Assembly (NCBI RefSeq): GCF_002116905.1
Contig: NZ_CP015118.1
Location: 1,302,001 to 1,366,000 of the forward strand
Origin: Piscinibacter gummiphilus
Lineage (GTDB): Bacteria; Pseudomonadota; Gammaproteobacteria; Burkholderiales; Burkholderiaceae_C
Reading direction: 5' to 3'
Length of the DNA stretch: 64,000 nt
Shown here: in pieces, positions 19,152-28,023 of the stretch
Numbering within the stretch: position 1 is the stretch's first letter
Layout: each line of letters opens with the position of its first letter
Made by a program: the position numbers and the translations under genes
The notes under the pieces: model-generated
The model's input: the letters and a program-made list of their open reading frames with translations, nothing else
What the model was told of the DNA's origin: nothing
Database searches by the model: none

Positions 19152-20057
19152 ATGAAGAAGCTTGCTTGTGTCACCCTGGCGCTGATGGCCGCCGCCACCG
19201 CCTCCTCCGCCTGGGCCCAGTCCGACACGCTGGCCAAGGTGAAGCAGTCCGGCAAGTTCGTGATCGGCACGCGCGACTCGTCGGCGCCCCTCGCCTACAC
19301 CGTCGGTGACGGCAAGTACGTCGGCTACCACGTCGACATCTGCAACCAGATCGCCGAGTCGGTGAAGAAGGCCGTCGGCAACCCGAACCTGAAGGTCGAG
19401 TACCAGCTCGTCACGTCCCAGAACCGCGTGTCCCTCGTGACGAACGGCACGGTCGACGTCGAGTGCGGCTCCACCACCAACAACGCCACCCGCCAGAAGG
19501 ACGTCGCCTTCGCCCCGACCACGTACGTGACCAACGTGCGCATCGCGGTGCGTGCCGATTCGGGCATCGACTCGCTCGCCAAGCTCGACGGCAAGACGGT
19601 CGCCACCACCACGGGCACCACGTCCGTGCTGCTGTTGCGCAAGCACGAGCGCGCCGCCAAGGTCAACTTCAACGACGTGCTGGGCAAGGACCACGCCGAC
19701 AGCTTCCTGCTGGTCGAGTCGGGCCGTGCCGACGCGTTCGTGATGGACGACAACATCCTGGCCGGCCTGATCGTCAACTCGAAGAACCCCGCCGGCTACA
19801 AGATCGTGGGCGAGACCATCTCCGAAGAACCGATCGCGATCATGTACCGCAAGGACGATCCGGCGTTCAAGAAGGTGGCCGACGACACCGTCAAGGGCCT
19901 GATGAGCAGCGGCGAACTGGCCAAGATCTACGCCAAGTGGTTCACCGGCCCGATCCCCCCGCGTGGCAACGTGGTCGGCATGCCGATGAGCGAGTCGCTC
20001 AAGAAGGCCATCGCCAACCCGAACGACAACCCCGCCGAGACGTACAACAAGAAGTGA
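19152..20057 (+). CDS. gltI: glutamate/aspartate ABC transporter substrate-binding protein
   Basis: Periplasmic amino-acid binding protein of 301 residues with a signal peptide ending SSAWAQ (about 23 residues). Family motifs include DSSAPLAYTVGDGKYVGYHVDIC and the GltI-type VECGSTTNNATRQKDVAFAP spread through residues 30-120. A clear AAGGAG precedes the ATG. A strong hairpin follows the gene, so the binding protein can be made in excess over the membrane components, as is usual for such systems. Confidence 0.95.
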   Translation: MKKLACVTLALMAAATASSAWAQSDTLAKVKQSGKFVIGTRDSSAPLAYTVGDGKYVGYHVDICNQIAESVKKAVGNPNLKVEYQLVTSQNRVSLVTNGTVDVECGSTTNNATRQKDVAFAPTTYVTNVRIAVRADSGIDSLAKLDGKTVATTTGTTSVLLLRKHERAAKVNFNDVLGKDHADSFLLVESGRADAFVMDDNILAGLIVNSKNPAGYKIVGETISEEPIAIMYRKDDPAFKKVADDTVKGLMSSGELAKIYAKWFTGPIPPRGNVVGMPMSESLKKAIANPNDNPAETYNKK

Positions 20058-20087
20058 TCCCGGGGTAGAAACCCCAGCGTGACGGAC

Positions 20088-20119
20088 GCACATGCGGGCT
20101 TCGGCCCGCATGTGCTTTT
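20088..20119 (+). terminator. hairpin terminator/attenuator between gltI and gltJ
   Basis: A perfect 12-bp stem GCACATGCGGGC / GCCCGCATGTGC with a TTCG tetraloop, followed by TTTTG. It probably ends or attenuates the gltI transcript. A sigma-54-type element follows before gltJ. Confidence 0.8.
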
Positions 20120-20232
20120 GTGCTTCCGGTTTCGCACCGTCTGCGGGAAAACGCTAGGAAGCGCCCCGCACCGTGCATTTGCCACGAAACCGCTCTCCCG
20201 GTCACAATCGTCCGGAAGCGCCGGTCCCGGGC

Positions 20233-20248
20233 TGGCACGGGTCATGCT
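20233..20248 (+). promoter_or_regulatory. sigma-54-type -24/-12 element before gltJ
   Basis: Reads TGGCAC-N5-ATGCT with GG at 20234-20235 and GC at 20246-20247, exactly ten bases apart as sigma-54 holoenzyme requires. It lies 44 bp before the gltJ start, downstream of the gltI hairpin, so gltJKL may have its own nitrogen-responsive promoter. No activator site was identified. Confidence 0.5.
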
Positions 20249-20291
20249 GATGGTTTCTGTTCAACCGCGGTCCTGACAAGAAAGATTCCAC

Positions 20292-21038
20292 ATGAGTTCC
20301 AACTGGGACTGGCAGGTGTTCTGCAAGAGCACCATCGAAGACACCGTCTACCCGACCTGTTTCGGGCCGGGCGGGGACACCACCTATTTCGAATGGCTCC
20401 TGTCCGCCTGGGGCTGGACCCTGTCGGTGGCGGCCCTGGGCTGGATCGTCGCCCTGGTGTTCGGCTCGCTGATGGGCATCGCCCGCACCACGCCGAGCAA
20501 GCCGCTCGTCTGGCTGGGCAACGTCTGGAGCGAGGTGTTCCGCAACATCCCGCTGCTGGTCCAGATCTTCCTCTGGTACCACGTGCTGCCGCAGCTGTTC
20601 GTGTCGCTGCGGTCCATTCCGAGCTTCCTGCTGGTGGCCTTCGCCCTCGGCTTCTTCACGTCGGCCCGGGTGGCCGAGCAGGTGCGCGCCGGCATCATGG
20701 CCATCCCCAAGGGGCAGCGCTACGCCGGCCTCGCGATGGGGTTCAGCCAGTGGCAGACCTACCGCTATGTGTTGCTTCCGCGCGCCTTCCGCATCGTGAT
20801 CCCGCCCCTGACCAGTGAGGCCATGAGCATCATCAAGAACTCCTCGGTCGCCTTCGCGGTCGGCATCGCCGAGCTCACGCTCTTCGCGATGCAGTCGCAG
20901 GAGGAGACCTCCCGCGGCATCGAGATGTACCTCGCGGTCACCGGCCTGTACTTCCTGTCGGCGTTCCTCGTGAACCGCATCGCCCTGTTCATCGAGCACC
21001 GCGCCGCGGTGCCCGGCATGGTGGGGGCCGGCCAATGA
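20292..21038 (+). CDS. gltJ: glutamate/aspartate ABC transporter permease GltJ
   Basis: HisM-type inner-membrane permease of 248 residues with several hydrophobic helices. The EAA-loop region includes VAEQVRAGIMAIPKGQRYAGLAMG, the contact to the GltL ATPase. The N-terminus (SSNWDWQVFCKSTIEDTVYPTC) is typical of GltJ. Its stop overlaps the gltK start (ATGA), giving coupled translation. Confidence 0.95.
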   Translation: MSSNWDWQVFCKSTIEDTVYPTCFGPGGDTTYFEWLLSAWGWTLSVAALGWIVALVFGSLMGIARTTPSKPLVWLGNVWSEVFRNIPLLVQIFLWYHVLPQLFVSLRSIPSFLLVAFALGFFTSARVAEQVRAGIMAIPKGQRYAGLAMGFSQWQTYRYVLLPRAFRIVIPPLTSEAMSIIKNSSVAFAVGIAELTLFAMQSQEETSRGIEMYLAVTGLYFLSAFLVNRIALFIEHRAAVPGMVGAGQ

Positions 21039-21700
21039 ACATCGATTTCTCGTTCCTGACCTGGGACTTCATCCGGGGGTTCATCCTCAACGGGCTGTAC
21101 TTCTCGGTGATGCTCACCATCGTCGCCACGATCGGCGGCATCTTCCTCGGCACGCTGCTCGCGCTCGCGCGGCTGTCGGGCAAGAAGGTGTTCGCGATTC
21201 CCGCGCAGATCTACGTCGACACGCTGCGGTCCATCCCGCTCGTGATGGTGATCCTGTGGTTCTTCCTGCTGATCCCGCTGCTGATCGGCCGTCCGCTCGG
21301 CGCCGAGGTCTCGGCCTTCATCACGTTCACGCTGTTCGAGGCCGCGTACTTCTCCGAGATCATGCGCGCCGGCATCCAGTCGGTGTCGCGCGGCCAGGTC
21401 AACGCCGGCTACGCGGTGGGCATGACCTACCCGCAGGTCATGAAGCTCGTGGTGCTGCCGCAGGCCTTCCGCAACATGCTGCCGGTGCTGCTGATGCAGA
21501 CCATCATCCTGTTCCAGGACACCTCGCTCGTGTACGCCATCGGCGCCTACGACCTGCTCAAGGGCTTCGAGGTGGCGGGCAAGAACTTCAACCGCCCGGT
21601 CGAGACCTACATGCTGGCCGCCGTGGTTTATTTCGTCATCTGCTTCTCGCTGTCGATGGGCGTCCGTGCCCTGCAGAAGCGCATCCAAATCATCCGTTGA
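21035..21700 (+). CDS. gltK: glutamate/aspartate ABC transporter permease GltK
   Basis: Second inner-membrane permease of the importer, 221 residues, with about five membrane helices. The EAA loop is SEIMRAGIQSVSRGQVNAGYAVG. It overlaps gltJ by four bases and precedes gltL by 9 bp, so gltJKL is one translational unit. Confidence 0.95.
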   Translation: MNIDFSFLTWDFIRGFILNGLYFSVMLTIVATIGGIFLGTLLALARLSGKKVFAIPAQIYVDTLRSIPLVMVILWFFLLIPLLIGRPLGAEVSAFITFTLFEAAYFSEIMRAGIQSVSRGQVNAGYAVGMTYPQVMKLVVLPQAFRNMLPVLLMQTIILFQDTSLVYAIGAYDLLKGFEVAGKNFNRPVETYMLAAVVYFVICFSLSMGVRALQKRIQIIR

Positions 21701-21709
21701 GTCCTCACC

Positions 21710-22444
<735 letters not shown>

Positions 22445-22460
22445 GTCCGTGCTGAAAGAC

Positions 22461-22487
22461 AAAAGGCCCGCGCAAGCGGGCCTTTTG
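22461..22487 (+). terminator. intrinsic terminator after gltL
   Basis: A perfect 11-bp stem AAAAGGCCCGC / GCGGGCCTTTT with a GCAA loop. The A-tract on one side and T-tract on the other allow termination from both directions, so it could also end transcripts from the PETase gene on the other strand. Confidence 0.9.
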
Positions 22488-22600
22488 CATGCAGGCGAGC
22501 GAAGCGAAGCCGCCCCTCAAGCCACACGCGAGGACGGGTTTCCCGGTCGACCCGGGGCGCCCCCTGGAGGCAGGAGGCGCCAGCCGACTGGGGGGCTCCA

Positions 22601-23479
22601 TCAGTAGGGGCAGTTCTCCTTGTAGGCCTCGACGGCACGCTTGCTCAGGTCGGCCTGGTGTTCGGCGCCGCACAGGAACTTGCTGTAGCGCGTGTCGTCG
22701 TCCATGAAGCGCTTCATCCACGCCACGCCGTACTTGCCGATGAGACCGGCGTCCGAGTTGCCGCTGTTGGCGCAGGAGTGGCTGCCGCCGTTGATGACCA
22801 GGTTGGCCTTCTTGTTGCGGGTCATCTGGTTGTAGAACGGGAACGAGTGCGAGCTGTTGGGCGCGATGCTGTCGTTCTCGCACGAGACGATCAGCGTCGG
22901 CACGGTGACCGACGAGAAGCTCTCCTGGGCCCATGGCGCCTGCGGTGCGGCCGCGCGCAGCGACGGGTTGTTCTTCGCGGAGATCAGCGAACCGCCGCCG
23001 CCCATCGACCAGCCCATCACGCCGAGGCGGGCGGTGTCCACCTTGTTGTAGATCGGGCTGCTGCTGGTGCCGGCGAGCGACACCACCTGGCGCAACGCCG
23101 CCATCTGCTGGGAAGAACGGCTGGACGGCTGGTCGAGCGTCGAGTTGGTGTCGATCGTGATCACGACGAAGCCATGCGACGCGAGCCGCGGGCCCCACCA
23201 GTTGATGCTGCTCTGGCGCGCGGTGTAGCCGGGCACCACCGCGATGGCGCCGACCTTGCCGCCGGCGTTGGTGGGGTAGTACACCGTGCCCGCGCCGTAG
23301 CCGCTCGGGCGGCTCACGGTGAACGAGCTGGTGCTGAACGGGCCGCGGGTGGCCTCGAGCGAGGACACCGTGGGATCCGGGCCGCGCTGGTACGGGTTGG
23401 TCTGGGCGACGGCGGCCGCGGACAGCAGCAGCGCACCGACCGCGAGGCTGGCTCGCGCGAAGGGGAGTTTTCCGAACAT
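22601..23479 (-). CDS. PET hydrolase (PETase) homologue, polyesterase of the dienelactone-hydrolase/cutinase fold
   Basis: Secreted alpha/beta-hydrolase of 292 residues. Signal peptide about 1-25 (cleavage AVA/Q), then sequence very close to Ideonella sakaiensis PETase. Nucleophile Ser158 sits in GWSMG, Asp203 in CENDSIAP and His234 in GGSHSC. Trp157 and Tyr85 (PGYTARQS) line the substrate cleft. Cys200-Cys236 and Cys270-Cys290 match the two PETase disulphides; the first, next to the active site, is the hallmark absent from actinobacterial cutinases. The positions equivalent to PETase Ser214/Ile218 are His211 and Phe215, as in ordinary cutinases. AGGAG precedes the start. No MHETase gene is in the window. 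Confidence 0.94.
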   Translation of the reverse strand: MFGKLPFARASLAVGALLLSAAAVAQTNPYQRGPDPTVSSLEATRGPFSTSSFTVSRPSGYGAGTVYYPTNAGGKVGAIAVVPGYTARQSSINWWGPRLASHGFVVITIDTNSTLDQPSSRSSQQMAALRQVVSLAGTSSSPIYNKVDTARLGVMGWSMGGGGSLISAKNNPSLRAAAPQAPWAQESFSSVTVPTLIVSCENDSIAPNSSHSFPFYNQMTRNKKANLVINGGSHSCANSGNSDAGLIGKYGVAWMKRFMDDDTRYSKFLCGAEHQADLSKRAVEAYKENCPY

Positions 23480-23585
23480 GTCTCGTCTCCTGTTGTGAAG
23501 AACCTGCCCTCGTTGGGGCAGGGCCGATTGTTCGGCCCGCCGCGGGGAGCGTCATCGGCGCATGTCCCCGGGCGATTCGATCAAG

Positions 23586-24470
23586 TCAGGAGGCGGGATT
23601 TGTGGTATCGGGCGACTGGCGGAAACACACGAGCTTCATGCCGCCGTGCTCGCGGTCGATGAACACGCGCACGTGGTGCGGGTTGCGGCTGTACGAGGGG
23701 CTGCGGCCGTACCAGCGCTGGAAGGTGCGCGAGAACTGCGGCGAATCGCCGAAGCCCGATTCGAGCGCGACCTGCGTCAGCGAGCGGCGCGTGTAGAGCA
23801 GGTCGAACACGCGGCGCTGCTTCAACCAGTTCTGGTAGTCGCGCATCGACATGTCGAGCTCGGCCGAGAAGGTGCGCGACACCCACTGCGATGTGCGGCC
23901 CAGCACCGCGGCGAGTTCCTCGATGGTCAGGTGCGGCGAGGTGTCGAGCTGCCGCACCATCTCGAGCACGTCGGCGTGCGGTTCGGGCCGCGCCGGCAAC
24001 TGCCGCCTCACCTCGGCCATCGCCTCGTCGAAGACGCGGTGCGCGAGGCCCAGGTTGCCGTCGCCGCGGTGCAGCCGCCACAGGTCGGTGTCGAGGTGGG
24101 TGAACGCTTCGCGGTCGAGCATCACGACGCCGTCGTGGTCGCGCAGCGGGCGCAGCACGTGGAACCAGTTGCTGGATGGCAGGACGTTGATGCTGATCAA
24201 GGCCATGTCCTCGGCCTTCAGTCTCCGCGCGACCCGCGGGCCGACCGCGAGTGCCGTGGTGCGGAAGCACCGTCCGTCGCGCAGCGTGATCTCGAAGGGC
24301 GCGCGGTCCGCGGAGAGCAGCAGCACGCCGGGGTGGCGCACCGTCTCCGCGCTGACGTTGTGCTGGCTGGTGTAGATGAAGCCGTGGTAGCCAAAGACGT
24401 ACGCGTTGTCCTTGACGTGGCGCGGCAATGCGCCGGCCGCACCAACGACGGTGGCCGAGGGGTTCAGCAT
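23586..24470 (-). CDS. AraC family transcriptional regulator, upstream of the PETase gene
   Basis: About 294 residues. The C-terminal third is an AraC double helix-turn-helix (LTIEELAAVLGRTSQWVSRTF, then SLTQVALESGFGDSPQFSRTFQRWYG). The N-terminal part is an unassigned effector-like domain. I prefer ATG 24470 because GGAG lies 9 bp before it; starts at 24503 and 24575 are possible. It is on the same strand and 106 bp upstream of the PETase gene, so it may regulate or be cotranscribed with it. That link is positional inference. Confidence 0.88.
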   Translation of the reverse strand: MLNPSATVVGAAGALPRHVKDNAYVFGYHGFIYTSQHNVSAETVRHPGVLLLSADRAPFEITLRDGRCFRTTALAVGPRVARRLKAEDMALISINVLPSSNWFHVLRPLRDHDGVVMLDREAFTHLDTDLWRLHRGDGNLGLAHRVFDEAMAEVRRQLPARPEPHADVLEMVRQLDTSPHLTIEELAAVLGRTSQWVSRTFSAELDMSMRDYQNWLKQRRVFDLLYTRRSLTQVALESGFGDSPQFSRTFQRWYGRSPSYSRNPHHVRVFIDREHGGMKLVCFRQSPDTTNPAS

Positions 24471-24612
24471 GGGTTTTGTCTCCGTTGTCGACGCCGGGGT
24501 CATGGGTGCCCTGGCTGTTCGGACGAATGATAGGGGAGAGTCAACCGGTTCCAGCGGAAGCCCGCGTGGCCGCATGCCTAGGGGTTAACGAGGGCCTGCG
24601 CCCATGGTGAGC

Positions 24613-24646
24613 CCCAAAAACAAACGCGGCCCCGAAGGGCCGCGTT
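24613..24646 (-). terminator. intrinsic terminator of cspA
   Basis: A perfect 10-bp stem AACGCGGCCC / GGGCCGCGTT with a 4-base loop at 24623-24646, followed on the minus strand by TTTGTTTTT. It ends the cspA transcript 21 bp after the stop. Confidence 0.88.
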
Positions 24647-24666
24647 CGATGTCCGAGGGATGATTC

Positions 24667-24876
24667 TCAGAGCGGGCGGATGTTCGCAGCTTGCAGGCCC
24701 TTTTCGCCCTGCTTCACTTCGAACTCGACCTTTTGATTTTCGGCCAGGGTCTTGAAGCCCGTGCCCACGATGTCGCGGAAGTGAGCGAACAGGTCAGCAC
24801 CGCCAGCGTCTTGAGCGATGAAGCCGTAGCCCTTGGCGTCGTTGAACCACTTCACGGTACCGGTTTGAGTCGTCAT
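24667..24876 (-). CDS. cspA: cold-shock protein, CspA family
   Basis: A 69-residue single cold-shock domain that binds single-stranded RNA and DNA. RNP1 is KGYGFI and RNP2 is DLFAHF; the start GTVKWFND is canonical. It is monocistronic, with its own terminator and a long structured leader that contains a 10-bp inverted repeat. Paralogues are normal in this group, so the symbol denotes family rather than strict orthology. Confidence 0.96.
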   Translation of the reverse strand: MTTQTGTVKWFNDAKGYGFIAQDAGGADLFAHFRDIVGTGFKTLAENQKVEFEVKQGEKGLQAANIRPL

Positions 24877-24904
24877 GGAAATCCAATAGGTAGAGAGATT
24901 GATC

Positions 24905-24926
24905 CGTCGAAGCGAACGCTTCGACG
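24905..24926 (-). promoter_or_regulatory. stem-loop in the cspA leader region
   Basis: Perfect inverted repeat CGTCGAAGCG-AA-CGCTTCGACG, 28-50 bp upstream of the cspA start. If transcribed it forms a 10-bp hairpin in the 5' leader, where csp genes often keep temperature-responsive structure. It could instead be a protein-binding palindrome. Confidence 0.5.
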
Positions 24927-25076
24927 TGCAGTAACACTCAAGAACGGGTCACGGATTTCCGGCACAAGCTGGCATCACATCGAACAACTGTCTTGCGTAC
25001 AACTGTGCGCGGGAGCATACACGAACGCGAGCAATTCGCAACGGGGTATGCACGGGAAAGCAAGCATCCGCGCGGC

Positions 25077-25949
25077 TCAGGGCTCGATTGCGACCGCCAG
25101 GACGGTCGTGTTGGAACCGATTCGACCGATTTCCCGTGCGGCACCCGTGGCGAGGTCGATCTCCACCCAGGTGGACTGCGTGGCGCCGGGCCCGGTGACG
25201 GCCGCGAACGCCAGTCCGCTGACGTCGGCGATGTCGAACGCGGCGTCCTCGAACGGTGGCAGGCCGAGCGGACCGACGGTGAAGAGGTGCCCGGTGTTGG
25301 GCGACACGACCGGGGCCACGCCTTCGCGGCTGCCGAGCGTGACCAAAGTCGCAGCTGAGGCATCGAGGGCGTAGTTCGTCGTCAACTTGTCATCGACCTT
25401 GTTGTACGTGTAGCCGACGGCGACGAGCGCCGGGCGCAGTCCCGCGCTGCGGTCGCCTGGTGCGTAGTCGAGCGGGCCGTCGGTCTGCACGCCCGTGTTG
25501 GTGGCGTCGCCATCGACGACGGCGCCGGTGTCGGGGTGCAGGCGCAGGTTCTGGCCGGTGTCGCTGACGACCCGGATGCGGTCGACCGTCGGGTTGAAGT
25601 CGACGCCGAAGTGCGTGCCGCTCAGTGACACGGCAAACCGTTCGCCCACCGGTGTCGCGATGGCCGTGTCGGCGTTGACGCGGTACAGGCGGTTCGAGCT
25701 GCCCACGGCGTAGAGCCAGCCCTTCGCGACGCGGTAGTCGATGCCGAGCACCGTCTCGCCCGGCTGCAGCCCGACCAGCGGCTTGCTGGACAGCACCTGG
25801 CCGGGGCGTGCCGCGTCGAAGCGGATCAGCTGGTGCGTGGCCGTGACGGCGACGACGCTGCCGCGCGACACGGGTTTCACGGGGGCGGTGCTGGAGGCGC
25901 AGCCCGCAGCGAGGGCGGCGAGGAGGGAAAGGGTGCAGGCGAGGCGCAT
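25077..25949 (-). CDS. DUF4394 domain lipoprotein
   Basis: A 290-residue exported protein. A lipobox LAAGC with Cys17 marks it as a lipoprotein. The mature part is a beta-propeller-like repeat protein: LIRFDAARPGQVLSSKPL, VLGIDYRVAKGWLYAVG, LYRVNADTA and HFGVDFNPTVDRIRVVS are the DUF4394 pattern. I chose the ATG at 25949 because the signal peptide begins there; the open frame extends further upstream without similarity. It is divergent from pyrC. Function unknown. Confidence 0.88.
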   Translation of the reverse strand: MRLACTLSLLAALAAGCASSTAPVKPVSRGSVVAVTATHQLIRFDAARPGQVLSSKPLVGLQPGETVLGIDYRVAKGWLYAVGSSNRLYRVNADTAIATPVGERFAVSLSGTHFGVDFNPTVDRIRVVSDTGQNLRLHPDTGAVVDGDATNTGVQTDGPLDYAPGDRSAGLRPALVAVGYTYNKVDDKLTTNYALDASAATLVTLGSREGVAPVVSPNTGHLFTVGPLGLPPFEDAAFDIADVSGLAFAAVTGPGATQSTWVEIDLATGAAREIGRIGSNTTVLAVAIEP

Positions 25950-26052
25950 GGTGGGCTTTCCGTTCGGCAGGGAAGGGCACCGTAGCGCAAAACCCGCGAT
26001 GGCGCGATAGCGGTGACCGACACCGTGGTGGGGCGATGAGACAATCCGGCGC

Positions 26053-27111
26053 ATGAGTTCCGCACCTTCTTCTTCCTCCCCGACCACCCTCACGATCACC
26101 CGCCCCGACGACTGGCACCTGCACGTGCGCGACGGCGAGGCCCTGAAGTCGGTCGTGCCGCACAGCGCGCGCCAGTTCGGCCGTGCGATCATCATGCCGA
26201 ACCTGAAGCCGCCGGTGACCACCGCGGAACAGGCCGCCGCGTACGCCGGGCGCATCCGCGCCGCCGTGCCGGCGGGCACCGACTTCCAGCCGCTGATGAC
26301 GCTGTACCTCACCGACACGCTGCCGCCCGAGGAGATCGTGCGCGCGAAGGCGGCCGGTGTCGTGGCGCTGAAGCTGTACCCGGCGGGGGCCACCACCAAC
26401 AGCGATGCCGGCGTCACCGACATCCGCAAGACCTACGCCACGCTCGAGGCCATGCAGCGAGAGGGCCTGTCGCTGCTGGTGCACGGCGAGGTGACCGACC
26501 CCGACATCGACCTGTTCGACCGCGAGAAGGTGTTCATCGACACCAAGCTGATCCCGCTGCGCCGCGACTTCCCCGAACTGAAGATCGTGGTGGAGCACTG
26601 CACCACGCGCGACGCCGCCCACTACGTGCGCGAGGCCGGCCGCTTCACCGCGGCCACCATCACCGCGCACCACCTGCTCTACAACCGCAACGCCATCTTC
26701 CTCGGTGGCATCCGCCCGCACTACTACTGCCTGCCCGTGCTCAAGCGCGAGGAGCACCGCCAGGCGCTCGTGGCCGCGGCCACGTCCGGCAGCGACCGCT
26801 TCTTCCTCGGCACCGACAGCGCGCCGCACGCGTCGCACCTGAAGGAACACGCCACCGGTTGCGCCGGCTGCTACACCGCGCTGTCGGCGCTCGAGCTGTA
26901 CGCCGAGGCCTTCGACAACGCGGGGGCGCTCGACAAGCTCGAAGGCTTCGCGAGCCTGCACGGCCCGGCCTTCCACGGCCTCCCGCGCAACACCGGCACC
27001 GTCACGCTGCGCAAGGAGACGTGGACGCTGCCCGAGACCGTGCCGTTCGGCGAGGCCGAGCTGAAGCCGCTGCGCGGCGGCGAGACGCTCGCGTGGAAGG
27101 TGGTCGCATGA
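26053..27111 (+). CDS. pyrC: dihydroorotase, class II
   Basis: Third step of pyrimidine synthesis, ring closure of carbamoyl-aspartate to dihydroorotate. The 352-residue protein has the zinc ligands DWHLHVRDG, the carboxylated Lys in VALKLYPAGATTNSDAG, VHGEVTD, VEHCTT and the catalytic Asp in GTDSAPH. The start ATG is at 26053. The last codons overlap the next gene start (ATGA). Confidence 0.97.
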   Translation: MSSAPSSSSPTTLTITRPDDWHLHVRDGEALKSVVPHSARQFGRAIIMPNLKPPVTTAEQAAAYAGRIRAAVPAGTDFQPLMTLYLTDTLPPEEIVRAKAAGVVALKLYPAGATTNSDAGVTDIRKTYATLEAMQREGLSLLVHGEVTDPDIDLFDREKVFIDTKLIPLRRDFPELKIVVEHCTTRDAAHYVREAGRFTAATITAHHLLYNRNAIFLGGIRPHYYCLPVLKREEHRQALVAAATSGSDRFFLGTDSAPHASHLKEHATGCAGCYTALSALELYAEAFDNAGALDKLEGFASLHGPAFHGLPRNTGTVTLRKETWTLPETVPFGEAELKPLRGGETLAWKVVA

Positions 27112-28022
27112 ACTCCCAGTTGCGCGTGATGGTGCTCATCGACGCCGACAACGTGTCGGCCGACGTGATGGAGCAGGCCATCGCCAAGGTGCTGGCCGAC
27201 CGCGGCGCCATCCACGTGCGCCGGGCCTACTGCACGCCCGAGGCGGCGCTCTCGAACCAGAAGCTGTTCAAGGCGCTGTCGATCCGCCCCATCGTCAACA
27301 TCTCCACCGGCAAGAACTCCACCGACATCCTGCTGGCCACGGACGCGATGGACCTGGCCATCTCGGAACGGCCCGACGTGATCGTCATCGTCTCGTCCGA
27401 CTCCGACTTCGCGCCGCTCGTGATCCGGCTGCGCGAGAAGGGCTGCCGCGTCGAGGGCATCGGCCAGCTCGGCAAGACCGGCGAGGAATCGAAGGTGGTG
27501 TACGACGGCTTCGTCGAGATCGAACATCGCAAGGGCGGCCGTTCGCCCGCGGCGCCGCCGGCGCGCAAGCGTGCGCCGGCCCGGAACGCCAAGGCACCGG
27601 CACCCCCGCCGGCGCCGCGCGTCCGCGCCGAGGCGCCCGCGCCTGAACCGGTGCCCGTGGCACCGCCGGAACCGGAGGTCGCGCCGGTGCCCGAACCCGC
27701 GGCGAAGAAGCCGGCCCGCAGCCGCCGCACCAAGGCCGCGGCCGAGGCCGCACCGGCTCCCGCACCCGCTCCGGTGCCCGCGCCGCCGCCGGCACGTCCG
27801 GCGATGCCCGACGACCTCCGCAGCATCCTCGCGGTGCTGCCCGAGCTGGTGCGCGGCCAGAAGATGGACCTGGGCATCGCCACCGAGCGCCTGCGCGAGG
27901 AAGAACTGCTGGGCGCCCGCGTGCCGGCCACGCGACTGTTCCGCAAGTACCCCGACTGGTTCCTGCTGTCGCCCGAGCAGCAGCCCAACAAGGTCGAGTA
28001 CCGCGGGCTGCCGAAGGCGTGA
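27108..28022 (+). CDS. NYN domain RNase-like protein with C-terminal OST-HTH/LOTUS domain
   Basis: A 304-residue protein in three parts. Residues 1-145 are a NYN/PIN-type domain with the acidic cluster of a metal nuclease: LIDADN, DILLATDAMDLA, SSDSDFAPL. Residues 146-230 are a linker rich in Ala, Pro and Lys. Residues 231-304 look like an OST-HTH/LOTUS RNA-binding domain (DDLRSILAVLPELVRGQ, then TRLFRKYPDWFLLSP). The start overlaps the pyrC stop (ATGA). This suggests RNA cleavage or surveillance; the target is unknown. Confidence 0.9.
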   Translation: MNSQLRVMVLIDADNVSADVMEQAIAKVLADRGAIHVRRAYCTPEAALSNQKLFKALSIRPIVNISTGKNSTDILLATDAMDLAISERPDVIVIVSSDSDFAPLVIRLREKGCRVEGIGQLGKTGEESKVVYDGFVEIEHRKGGRSPAAPPARKRAPARNAKAPAPPPAPRVRAEAPAPEPVPVAPPEPEVAPVPEPAAKKPARSRRTKAAAEAAPAPAPAPVPAPPPARPAMPDDLRSILAVLPELVRGQKMDLGIATERLREEELLGARVPATRLFRKYPDWFLLSPEQQPNKVEYRGLPKA

Positions 28023-28023
28023 C

